A stretch of 64,000 nucleotides of DNA. It comes from Siphonodentalium dalli (Eukaryota > Mollusca > Scaphopoda > Gadilida > Siphonodentaliidae). The notes beneath the pieces were generated by a model that saw only the letters and a program-made list of their open reading frames with translations, had not been told where the DNA came from and made no database searches. Position numbers and translations under genes: made by a program. This document shows, one piece after another, positions 13,260 to 23,653 of this stretch; the first letter of the stretch is position 1; every line of letters begins with the position of its first letter. Location of the stretch: the NCBI GenBank assembly GCA_032622095.1, contig CP136065.1, positions 40,181,503 to 40,245,502 on the forward strand, given 5' to 3'.

Positions 13260-13820
13260 GAGCGCGAAATAAGCAACACGCAGAATAACAGCGCGACTGC
13301 AGCATTTCGCTTCTCGGTGATATTTTGATGCGTCTGAACCTGAACGAAAATTGTCCGAACCTGAACGAAAATTGTTTCTGAACCTGAACAGAATCATCGG
13401 AAATATTGAGAATCTGAACCTGAACATTTTCAAAGGTCGTTTTTCGGAGTTAGACAATAAATATATCGCCAATTTTGCATTCCGAATATGTGTGGTGGCT
13501 TAACATACCCAGGACAATACATAAATTTGCGGATCCATGGCAATAAATTACGAAAAAGCGAACCATTTCGCCGCCCCGATAAAATTTCGAAAATTTATGA
13601 CCACTTGACACGCCAAATACAACATTTCGCATGCCTGTCATGCGAAAGGCATGTTACATATGTGTTGGGGCTACACATTCCTACATAACAGTTCAAGGTG
13701 TATCACCGAAACATGTCGTTAATTGATGCTTGGAGGCAATAAATACACTTACCGTTTATCCTGTCCACTGCATGGGCGCCGCCATCTTGAAACGTCCAAA
13801 CCTAAACGGGTATCCGACAG
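13260..13820. repeat. Right arm of a long inverted duplication
   Basis: This is the reverse complement of 11746-12298. The shared tracts include the GTTCAGGTTC repeats (here as GAACCTGAAC at about 13338-13425), the GGCATGCGAAATG palindrome region and the ATG exon-like segment. Small insertions and substitutions distinguish the arms, so the duplication is not recent. Confidence 0.75.
13753..13785 (-). pseudogene. Frameshifted copy of the ATG exon-like segment
   Basis: Read on the minus strand this begins ATGGCGGCGCCC and ends before the same GTAAGT donor as the plus-strand copy. It carries four extra bases (ATGC) after the CCC codon. The insertion changes the frame and creates a stop four codons later. 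If the left-arm version is a real exon, this copy is inactive. Confidence 0.3.
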
Positions 13821-15190
13821 TGGTTTTATGAGAATTATGCATCACTAACACTATGTTTTATGGGGAACACATTGTATAATATAGTATGGTCATTGTAATC
13901 GGTTCGACTCAAGTTGTTATTCGTAAATAAGAGAGATTAAAATGGTATATTTCCATTGTCGTTGTATAGTTGTCAACGAATACAACGAGTTTATTCTCAC
14001 TATAAGCAAACATTCTCATACATGCACTATATGGTATATATATTTAGTATATACCTACAATATAATAAGAATATCGCAGATTCTCTGAGTTTTTACTTCT
14101 GCTGACAGTTCACATTTTCCATTACTGCAATTGATCAACTTTAACTCAGCGTCTAATTCTCTGTGGATATTTTCGTCATTTAGTTAACGGCCAAATGGAG
14201 ACCTAATTGTTTTTCCGCTTCGGATCCCCGCTGACATGAAGAATTAATGTCCATGTTCTCATCTGTTCGAGAATGGAGGCCGGTCAGTGGACATTCGCCT
14301 ATTTTATTGCCGAGCGATACACGTCATATCGGTCAGTAAATCGTCAGCGAACGACACATAGCTAGTGTCAATTATTCGATGATGGGCTAATCGGGAAATC
14401 TTCCGAATGGGACTACATGGCGGACCAGCGATACCGCGCGGACGTCATATTATCAAGATTCCAGGACGCAAGCGCGGCGAGCGATCCCGATGAGTCATGT
14501 CCAACCCGCCGGTCTCCCGTCAAATGGAGTCCAATGCCCCTTGATCCCATTAATGTTGCATGTTGTGTATTTAGCGGGATGAGATAGTTCTACAGGACAA
14601 TTGTAAAATCCGCGCTCGATTAATGTACCATTATTATTGGAGTAATATTATCTGTCGTAAACATCTTCCTACAGCGAATATTATTTTCGCCATAAAACGT
14701 CATACATGTGTCATACATGTAAAACGTCTAGTAAACCACATTCCTCATATCAGTCTTGTCAAGTTGAGCTGAATGGCGCGCCCATAGACGCACTTGTCTT
14801 GTGATACTGGGCAAGAAACTTTTGAAATAAACATATTTTTGTAATTGTATTTAGAACTTACCATGTAATAAAATGATAATCGTTTACACATACATGTAGG
14901 TATAGTTACATATACATAACCGTGTCTTCCAACCTTTCGGTGCGCCCATGCAGAAGCGATCGCCCAACAAACCCGACCCTTGACAAGCCATTATCCCAGA
15001 GTATTTCACTCCCACGGAAAGCCTCGCCCGGCCAGGGTCAGACCTAGGGACCCTGGCCGGGAAATCCTCCACGACCCATGCATGGCGGATCGGATCCCCA
15101 AAGGAGACTAACACCTACAAGATACCACGTACTGAAGCCAATATATAGCCGCATGCCGAAGATCAACAATGAAAGAAACAATGAATGAGT
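13821..15190. other. Mostly unannotated, includes a CpG-rich patch
   Basis: The stretch at about 14220-14560 is clearly richer in G, C and CpG than its surroundings and contains a small frame annotated separately. A second GC-rich patch at about 14935-15110 contains an imperfect CCTGGCC/GGCCAGG palindrome. No other coding or RNA signal was recognised. Confidence 0.45.
14417..14587 (+). CDS. Small CpG-rich open frame, 56 aa, unknown
   Basis: The frame starts MADQRYRADV and stays open for 56 codons in a CpG-rich patch. Its first 45 or so residues have a mixed, soluble composition unlike the low-complexity chance frames elsewhere. A shorter frame upstream at 14273 (starting MEAGQWTFAYF) meets a GTCAGT donor-like site. 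These are the only parts of the window outside repeats with a faintly exonic look. I recognise no family. It may be a first exon of an unseen gene or a chance frame in GC-rich DNA. Confidence 0.2.
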   Translation: MADQRYRADVILSRFQDASAASDPDESCPTRRSPVKWSPMPLDPINVACCVFSGMR

Positions 15191-15194
15191 TTAA

Positions 15195-15619
15195 CCCTTT
15201 ACCCAACAGAACCGCCCTATGCCAATGCATTCTCTTATATATGCGAGTCGACCATAGGTCGCCTCGCATATATAAGAGAATGCATTGGCTTAACACATAT
15301 TAAAAATGATAAAATTGTCAAAGAATGTAGAAAAATATTATTAAAAATGTTTAAAAATGTAAGAAAAAATTATAAAATTGTTAAAGAATGTAAGAAAAAT
15401 GGTAAAAAAGATTTTTTTTTAGGCCAATGCATTCTCTTATATATGCGAGGCGACCTATGGTCGACTCGCATATATAAGAGAATGCATTGGCACAGGGCTT
15501 AACTGTAACCATCACAATGTGGTCAATGAACCGGTTCAAATGATTGAGACAGACCGAAAATATTTTAGGCTGTTGAAGCTTTATTTTGGGCGTTTTTGGC
15601 CGCTTTGTTGGGTAAATGG
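15195..15619. mobile_element. piggyBac-like hairpin MITE, copy A1
   Basis: The element is flanked by TTAA on both sides (15191-15194 and 15620-15623). Its ends are inverted: CCCTTTACCCAACAGAAC on the left and, read on the other strand, CCATTTACCCAACAAAGC on the right. A TTAA target and CCC termini are the hallmarks of piggyBac. Inside are two 69-bp hairpins (15221-15289 and 15423-15491) separated by an AT-rich tract with repeated AAATTGTNAAAGAATGTA. It has no transposase, so it would be non-autonomous. Confidence 0.75.
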
Positions 15620-15869
15620 TTAATGCTAAAAGCCACAAATTAATGTGGAACAGGCATAATAACATATATACACTATGTATACATTGGTATGAATAACATT
15701 GTCATTATAATTTCATGTTCATACATAATAAATTGTATGTAGTACTTATATATCATATGTATATTGTATACATATATTTGCACACGAGCATATATATATG
15801 TATTCAGAAATATGTGTATATATAAATTCACATGGATAACTCTATTATATAGATAATGAATAGCTTGGA

Positions 15870-15972
15870 GTTGACTATGCCAAAATATAGTGGTCCTCGA
15901 GGAGGAATATTCCACGAGCCTGCGGCTCGTGGACTATTCCTCCTCGAGGACCACTATTTTGGCATAGTCAAC
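15870..15972. repeat. 103-bp near-perfect hairpin
   Basis: The left arm begins GTTGACTATGCCAAAATA and the right arm ends with its complement. The centre is CACGAGCCTGCGGCTCGTG. The arms are about 50 bp with only one or two mismatches. Both halves contain TCCTCGAGGA, itself a 10-bp palindrome. I found no convincing target-site duplication. The frame that crosses it is a consequence of the palindrome. Confidence 0.85.
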
Positions 15973-16804
15973 GACAAGACATTCATTATTTATTATATTA
16001 TATCAAACATTTGTGCCAATACTCACACAATTTCTGAGTCTGCTTTTGTCACATTTTTATTTACCTTGAATTTTGGAAATCGGTCTCAGATTTTACAATT
16101 TACGGCAATGTTTTGACGATGGAAGGGGAGCAAAACTATGTTATTAGTTACATCTAACAGCATCTCTTCATAAACCATGAATTCATTTCTATAATTGCGT
16201 CATTAGCAAAGATATTATGGAGAAATTTTAGAAGTTAACTTTCTTAACTTAAAACTGAAAAGGAAATTATAAATAACGTCCACTGGCATTACAAAATTAG
16301 GGCTGGCCGCTTGCCAACTAAACGGACAAACTATTAAATACATTGGCTAAATATGATCGGACATCTGTAAGATCATTGCAATTCACCAATAAATCTAATA
16401 ATATACAGATAGTGCAACAAATATCGCAAAAGGTATAGTTTAAGATTGGCCGTATCTTCAGGCGGCAACCAGATTTCGCGAAATGAGTTTGTTACTATAA
16501 ATAGAAAAATAATAGTAGGCATGTATGGATCCTACTGGGGTACTATCGTAAAATAGTATAGCATTGTGCAGCCAATCAGAATACGAGAAAGTCACGTGAG
16601 ATATAATATTATAGATTAGTTGTACTATTCGACCCATCGGTCGAATCCTGCATGCACAGACGGTCGCACCAGGACGACACAAAGACTGGAAACTTATCTT
16701 ATTATACGCGATCTCCACCAGAGTTATCTTTCTTACCAATATTCATCTTAGTCGTGAAAGTAAATTGTTGAACGTATTCCCACTGTCGCCTGGTCCCTGG
16801 TTAA
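15973..16804. other. No gene recognised
   Basis: AT-rich sequence without recognisable coding or repeat structure. A short palindrome, TTCGACCCATCGGTCGAA, lies at about 16628-16645. Confidence 0.45.
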
Positions 16805-17153
16805 CCCTTTACACAACAGAACGCGGCCCTGTGCCAATGCATTATCTTATATATGCGAGTCGACCATAGGTCGCCTCGCATATATAAGAGAATGCATTGG
16901 CTTAACATATGTTAAAAATGATATAATTTGTTTAGGCCAATGCATTCTCTTATATATGCGATGCGACCTATGGTCGACTCGCATATATAAGAGAAAGCAT
17001 TGGCACAGGGCATAACTGTAACCATCACAATGTGGTCAATGAACCGGTTCCAATGATATCCATATTTGTATGGTGTTATTGAGACAGACCGAAGATATTT
17101 TAGGCTGTTAAAGCTTTATTTGGGCGTTTTTGGCCGTTTTGTTGGGTAAAGGG
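16805..17153. mobile_element. piggyBac-like hairpin MITE, copy A2
   Basis: TTAA flanks lie at 16801-16804 and 17154-17157. The left terminus is CCCTTTACACAACAGAAC and the right, read inverted, is CCCTTTACCCAACAAAAC. Two hairpins are present (16833-16901 and 16936-17004), each with one or two substitutions breaking the symmetry. The inter-hairpin AT tract is shorter than in copy A1, and a segment with TATCCATATTTGTATGGTG is present that A1 lacks, so the copies come from at least two sub-lineages. Confidence 0.78.
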
Positions 17154-17599
17154 TTAATGTAACTCATATCAAGATGCCCACCCTCTATAGCGGCTCTTGT
17201 ATAACGTCGCCAAATAAAGCGAAGGCGCATTACTATATATCTCTATATACCATGTATACATTTTTCGATGACCCGTAAACGTACCCGTGTATAGGTTTGA
17301 AATCGCAAACTCACTATTATATTTGGCCCAAAACATACAAAATAATGTCAATTAAATTGACAGTATTTCTAACAAATTTGTTATCATACGCCACTCAATC
17401 TTTGAGCGCAAATCTACATTAGCCTGTAGCATCAGCTTCTGGACAGCTAATCTCTGGAATACAATATCAAATTAAAAACCTATCACCATGCATATAAATA
17501 CGTTCATGACGTCATCTTGGTGTCTTGTTAACTTTTGTATTTGTATATGGCCGTTTTGAAAGAAAAAAACGGAACGTATTATGTTATTGGTCGAGTTCG
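17154..17599. other. No gene recognised
   Basis: Plain AT-rich sequence; no repeat or coding structure that I can name. Confidence 0.4.
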
Positions 17600-17935
17600 T
17601 CCGTTTGCATTTTTCGTTTCCGGATGATAACTTTAGTAAGTCTGAACTGAATGGAATTAAATTGGGTATGTGCATGGGTTTACTAGCACAAAATATATGA
17701 TACATGTAAGTTCGAATTCGGGTTTCGCCCGCCAATTTTCACCAGAGTTACGGCCCCTTCTGTTGGAATTTGCACTCAATTTCCGTTTCCGGATGATAAC
17801 TTAGTAAGATAGTAAGTCTGAACTGAATGGAATGCAATTTCGTATATGAGTTTACTAACCCAAAATACAGGTCAAGTTTGAATTTGGTTTCGCCCGCCAA
17901 TTTTCTCCAGAGTTATGGCCCTTTGTTGAAATTAC
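17600..17935. repeat. Two diverged tandem units of a ~160-bp dispersed repeat
   Basis: Each unit contains TTTCCGGATGATAACTT, AAGTCTGAACTGAATGGAAT and TTCGCCCGCCAATTTTC, and ends CAGAGTTAYGGCCC. The same family appears in reverse orientation at about 27935-28190. It is a dispersed non-coding repeat; I do not know its mobilisation mechanism. Confidence 0.65.
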
Positions 17936-19320
17936 TACATGCGCCCAAGCCTTGCTCTTGTTTAGTTAAGCTTCCCTGTTGTATACATGATGCTACACAT
18001 AAAACCAGAAGTAACGCACGGGAATTTCCTACAGGCATATTATAGAACCCGGATGTTCCTCCAGTTCATATAACCCCGTTGTAAATTCTGTCACCTTTAC
18101 TCTGAGTTTGCTGGTGAAGTATAATTTCTAAGTAGGTTCTTTTTGGAAACATTTAAATGTCACGTCGACAAGTTAAATAGAAGATGTGATGCCACTTTGT
18201 GGGTCCATTAAATAATTAAAGCGACACAGTCTTTGTTATTAACCGACGCGCTTCTGGTATAATTAGATGAGCCACTTGGTGCATTTTTATCATCGAGGCC
18301 CATATATAGTGTTCTTTTTGGCGCTAAAAGATAGTCTACGCCACCGGCTGGTCGACGCTTCCTGTGATCGAATGAACTTAAAATTAATATTATATTCCAG
18401 CCGCAAATAATCCTGGTAATTGCTCACTTTTTCGCATGTCGGGGATATCAGTACATATACATGTAACACAAGTGCTGGCAATTCTTATCAAAATTGGTTG
18501 AAGAAGACACCTAAAGATACCTTTAAGAACTCTTATATTTATACGTCTATATATGGTATTACTATAAATGTATGGAGATGCATTTGTTTTGTGCTTTTAT
18601 TGACTAAATTTTAAAAGAATTTCCGACAAATGTAGTCGGTGTAGATATATGCATGAAATACATTTATACTTGTTTGCCTCTGAAGACATTACTAAATGGT
18701 TCCATCGTTGCAGATTACGGTGAGACAGACGAACGCTCTTCGTTGTACCATGTCACGAAAACAAAACAAAAACAAGGAACAGTCTGTAATGTTATATGCT
18801 GTAAACAGAGCTCTGTGTATCTTTTTAAATCGCTAATTACTATTGCTTCAAAATGTATTTCCAGTGGCTTGCATGTGTATATAGAGTAATTACATGTACG
18901 CTTGTGCTATATATACGTTCTGGTGATATCAGTGGTCGATGTATACGTATAATGTACTGCTGTTCGTCGGACCTTATATAATAATTATTCCTGGGTATAG
19001 ACTTGAAATGTGTTCAACTTGGCATACTACCCATCAGGTTTAATACGAGGAATGTACTCGATGTCCATTGTTACATGCTAAAACAAACAGGAATTCGGTG
19101 CTTCTTTTTGATACGGGTATGGACCCATCACTTTCGTGAGTCATTCGAAGCATTTATGGGACTAACTTTAACCCGGATCCACTTGTATGAGCCAGTCGTC
19201 TGTTTGCAACAATGGGAAGCCCGGATTCGTGGCTAGGACCTAGATCCCAATCTGGTTTTTGCAGGACGGTGAGAGGAGCGCTAATTTAGGTCTCACGGAG
19301 CAGCTTTGAATGATTCCAAA
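17936..19320. other. No gene; possible LINE 3' UTR at the right edge
   Basis: No coding signal is recognised through about 19190. The stretch 19190-19320 directly follows the stop of the minus-strand retrotransposon remnant and is probably its 3' untranslated tail. No poly(A) or microsatellite end is clear. Confidence 0.4.
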
Positions 19321-20348
19321 TCAGCGGCGTTGACTGTCATCCAGTTTGTTCCACACTATTATTGTTCGTGGAAAGAATGATTTTTTGAACTGGTCTGTGT
19401 CAGTTTTAATGAATTCGAAGCTGCTTTCGTTGTTCGTCACCAGGTTTTCCACAAAATTGCTGCTGACGTAGCCTTGGTACCTTTTCGGTCGATAGTTTCT
19501 CAGGTAATGCTCGCTTTTTATGCCTGGGGCCGACCCCTTAACAACTTTGTACAGTAATGCCAGTCGTTGTTCTTTCATTCTCGCTTCTAGAGATGTTAGC
19601 TCTAGTTCCTTCCGCATCGATGTTACGCATCCCTTCTCTCTTGACCGATAGTCCTGTTTGACGAAGCGTGCCGCTTTTCGTTGGACTCTCTCTGGCTTCG
19701 ATTTATCCTTCTCGTGTATGGGTCTCATATTGTGGCGGCGTATTCTATTTGGGGACGGACTAGCGCTATATATGCTGTTTTCCTGAATCTGGGTGGACAG
19801 TATCGTAGGTTTCTTCGAAGGAAGCCTAGGGTGGAATTTGCTTTCTTCGTGATGGAATTTATATGGTGGGACCATGTCATATCGTTGGAGAACTCAATTC
19901 CGAGGTATGGGTTGTTCGTGACCTCTTTTAATATCTGTCCCGCAAGCTGTTAGTATCGCTGGGTCTTCTGTTTGATGCTCATGATATAACACTTCGATGG
20001 ATTAAAACGCATTCCCCACTTTAAAGCCCACTGTTCTAGTTAGTGGAGGTCTTCTTGCAATATTTCATGGTCCTAATTGTATCTGTTGATCTGGCGGTAG
20101 AGTAAGCAGTCATCTGCGAACAGCCTAACTTGTGACTTCACTGTGTCCGGCAGGTCGTTGATGTGACACAGAAAGAGAAGGGGTCCGAGTACCTGTCCCG
20201 GAGGTACGCCTGAGAGCTGTAGCCAATCAGATTGCTCGTTACAAACTGATCGCCGTAAATAGACAAAATGCGATGGATTCATATGATTAATATTAATATG
20301 ACGGTCTCGGACCAAATTGGGGAGGAAGATGTTCAAGATGGATAACAC
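19321..20348 (-). mobile_element. Decayed non-LTR retrotransposon (LINE) reverse transcriptase remnant
   Basis: Translation on the minus strand gives the reverse transcriptase core: SGVPPGQVLGPLLF followed by VRLFADD at about 20120-20109. In this family the first motif is normally GVPQG, so the Q is replaced by P; the FADD metal-binding pair is kept. Further on are YLGIEFSNDMTWSHHI and YIALVRPQIEYAA, the conserved thumb/connection region. The final block has ERVQRKAARFV and LEARMKEQRLALLYK before the stop at 19321. Stops and frame changes near 20070, 19960 and 19735 break it into three pieces. It is 5'-truncated, as is usual for LINEs. The C-terminal pattern fits the jockey/CR1/L2 group; the exact clade is not established. 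Confidence 0.88.
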
Positions 20349-21454
20349 TCAAGTGGCATTTTTGTGTCAGATAATTGATAAACCGGCAACATTTCGTTGA
20401 ACAAAATATTGATAAATAGCAGGTTTTGGACAAATTTAGTTTAGACGACACAGAGCCTACTTTATTTTGTTCTTTTGGTGGCTCTTAATGGCTTAGACAC
20501 TGCGCTTGTGTTGTCTTACCAAGAAATCAAGGAACCAGCATTCGAGCATTGAACAACAGACAATTACAAAATTTGTGCGACTTGTACCGACGCTCGAATT
20601 ATCAGGTTGTCTGTTGATTGCTTAATTACATAACGCAAGCGCGACTATCTTAACCACAACACGAAATTGTTACAAATGACAATCTTCTGTATGGGGAAAT
20701 GGGGGGGGGGGGGGTCGAACAAAAGAAAACTAATTTCGATGAAAATGCTGTATATAGAACTAATTTCGTCACTGTCAATGTCACTTCGTTTTCTCACGCA
20801 TAAATTAATACAAATTATATTGGGCTGAACAAAAGAGTAAGTGGGCACACATCCCCCCGTGCAACTTACATGTTTATGTGGGGGGGGGGGGGGAGAAACA
20901 TTGTAACATTGACGAAATTAGTTCTATATACGCACGCGCGGATTCGGTGACACGCCTCCCCCAACTTTGGTAAAAATATTCAACATTTGGTTTCAAGCCT
21001 AACACACCATCAGTTTGAGATTTCGCATCGAAAATAGGTTGCAAATGATTTCATAGTTTAATATTTCAACCATTATTTATAGTAGTGTGAAATTGGTCGT
21101 GACTAAATTGGCATCAGTTGGAAATTCCTAACCTTAAGTTGTGCCCGGTTAGCGATTAGAAATTTCCAACAGGTGGATAGAGGGTGCAAATAGAATTTCC
21201 CAAGTTAAGGAAATTATTAAAGAGGTGCAGTTATAAATTCCAAGTATACACCTCAACGGATACATTCTATAGACACGTCCCTGTAAATATACATTTTAAA
21301 TATAACTTTGCTCACCGCAATTATGATATAGATGGGTCAGCTCTTTTACATTCGACAGACTGACTTGTACACTGGCGAGTAATTGATATTAATCTCGTGC
21401 AACAAATTTTATTAATCGTCCCGTTATCACGGGGTTTATATATACATCGTCAAA
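20349..21454. other. No gene; G tracts and degenerate palindromes
   Basis: Two long G tracts lie at about 20700-20714 and 20881-20894. Between and beside them, TATATAGAACTAATTTCGTCA occurs at about 20752 and its inverse at about 20915-20935, so the tracts sit within a loose inverted repeat. TTGGAAATTCC-type motifs recur at 21115-21205. No coding region is seen. Confidence 0.45.
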
Positions 21455-21638
21455 ATTGGATAGATCATCTCACTCCTGTCTTCACATTTAAGACGACCGG
21501 CGTGCGTTTTGTTTGGGAGTGATAAACTATACTCACTCGCGCTCCGCGCTCGCGATTATAATTTATCACTCCCAAAAAAACAAGACGCACACCGGCCGTC
21601 TTAATTATGAAGACACTCGTTGAGATGATCTATCCAAT
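21455..21638. repeat. 184-bp foldback with a GC-rich loop
   Basis: The left arm (ATTGGATAGATCATCTCA) and right arm (ending TGAGATGATCTATCCAAT) are inverted copies with a few mismatches; inner blocks include AAGACGACCGGCGTGCG and TTTGGGAGTGATAAA. The loop at about 21531-21555 is a CGC-rich palindrome (TCGCGCTCCGCGCTCGCGA). It looks like a MITE of the foldback type. No target-site duplication is obvious. Confidence 0.8.
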
Positions 21639-23290
21639 ACATAGTTGACTCTGGTTAACATTATTTTTGGGCAATTACTCGATTCTGATAACTGAAGCGG
21701 CATTAAAAAAAATTTGTGGTTGTTGGAATCTGAAGCAGGGTGACCCAGCGTTGCCCAGGTTAAACAGTTGAAGTAATGTGGAACCATCCGCTTTACACAT
21801 TGACGGAAATAGAGAATACTCTAATTGCTCAAAGAACCGGAAGTCATTCTCATAAAGTTATACCCAATTGTGCTTAACAAAACGTCATTCTTATACATGG
21901 ATTATAAACAGCGGCTTACCTGTAAATTGTCGATTTATTGCTCTTTTGTTTTTCGCAATTAATCTGTCGCGAGTAAAGAAGTAAATAGTTACAACTACAT
22001 GCGCTTACTTCAGACGTTATTATTATTTTTTGTGAAAATGGTAAATTCGACGTGCATGGTTTAGTCCAGGAGATATTGGTCGACCTCTGCACCCCCCCAC
22101 CCCCACAGGACCCAATTTCACCCCACTAATTTTCTTTCTTAATGTCTCCTCTAATTGTTTTCGGTTGTTAACGAGATAAAAAAAAAGTGGCCGCAGAGAC
22201 TCCAGACAAGATGGCGTTCATCATGGCGGCCTTTTTTTTATATCCACCAGGTCTCTTTGATCGCCGTTATAGTAAAGATGATATCACATGCAGTCTTGTT
22301 TTCCGTTCGATTCGTTATGCTAATAGACAACCCTTATAAACTAGCAAATGATCCGACACCAAAATCGAATATGGCGGCCAAGATGGCCGCCGAAATGTGG
22401 AAAATTGCTATTTTGTTTTACATTTCACCACATTTCGTTTGTCTCTATGGCAAACATGGACATCTTGGTGTGATGTTATTGATTTCTCGTATAGAAGAGT
22501 CATATATTAAGACAATTGGACCACAATATACATTCCTTGCTGGATATTTTTGTCCGATATCATGTTTTCCCAAACGCCGGTCAAAGCCGAAACGACGCCA
22601 ATAACTGCATTCTGTTTCGAGTTTTATTTTTATTTTTGAAGTATATCCGGGGTATGCCAAATAATTAAGTGGTGCAGAAAGTAAAATCCAAGACGGCTGC
22701 CGGCATGAAGGCATGTTTGTTTGTATCCAACATCGTTCAAATTTGATAGCTCCCATCTAAAGTGATCCTGAACATACGAATATGACAAGGATGGAACGAA
22801 TTTCCATGCATTAAATAACTTTTATAGATCAAATCCGGAACTAAGTGTCATTCGACTCGTTCTGTTTATTTTGATGTTATGTTATGTTATCTAATGTATA
22901 TCTGGTATTAATTGACGGAAATCGTTTTTATCAATCCTAGTGCCGACCTGTCGCCAATCCCTGGCCATTACATATAGGATGGCACCAGAATTATATATAT
23001 AGCACCACATTAAAGCCCACACCATTAATATCCATGTAGCGTAGATCGAGGTGATGATATATGAATAGTACATGTATATACACGATGGTCAATTGTGCCC
23101 CCTTCCCCATCCCTGACTCGAATAGGGCCATTTTAGTTTATTTAAACCATACGATTAGATTAATCGCATCATGGATATGACCGTACGTACACGTTTGGTA
23201 AAAAGAAGCATCTAAAAAATATTTTTATCAATTTCAGTGTCATCCCATCCTCCTACCATGATCGAAATAGCAACAATTTGGTGTCTTTAA
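21639..23290. other. No gene; possible Helitron-like 3' end fragment
   Basis: At about 21735-21762, read on the minus strand, is CCTGGGCAACGCTGGGTCA, very close to the 3' hairpin of the Helitron-like element at 51190-51219, but the expected CTAG is not preserved. The stretch 22190-22410 contains several ATGGCGGCC/GGCCGCCAT words and a 149-codon frame, but no protein family or splice pattern supports a gene. Confidence 0.45.
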
Positions 23291-23649
23291 CCCTTTAGCC
23301 AACAGAACGGCCCTGTGCCAATGCATTCTCTTATATATGCGAGTCGACCATAGGTCGCCTCGCATATATAAGAGAATGCATTGGCTTAACACATATTAGA
23401 AATGATAAAATTGTCAAAGAATGTAGAAAAATTTTATAAAAAAAGAAAACAATTCTAAAATTTTTAAAGCATGCATGGTCGACTCGCATATATAAGAGAA
23501 TGCATTGGCACAGGGCATAACTGTAACCATCACAATGTGGTCAATGAACCGGTTCCAATGATATCCATATTTGTATGGTGTTATTGAGACAGACCGAAGA
23601 TATTTTAGGCTGTTGAAGCTTTATTTGGCCGGTGTTGTTGGGTAAAGGG
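23291..23649. mobile_element. piggyBac-like hairpin MITE, copy A3 with one broken hairpin
   Basis: TTAA flanks lie at 23287-23290 and 23650-23653. The ends are CCCTTTAGCCAACAGAACG and, read inverted, CCCTTTACCCAACAACAC. The first hairpin (23317-23385) is intact. The second has lost its left arm, and only the right half survives at 23474-23509. The remainder aligns with copies A1 and A2. The loss is consistent with deletion of a palindrome arm during replication. Confidence 0.78.
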
Positions 23650-23653
23650 TTAA

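Noticed and set aside
16628-16645. Possible pol III B box (GGTCGAATCC)
   Set aside because: It is half of a short palindrome and has no A box upstream.
22155-22604. 149-codon frame containing NMAAKMAAEM
   Set aside because: Repeated ATGGCGGCC words explain the text; no domain, splice or codon evidence.
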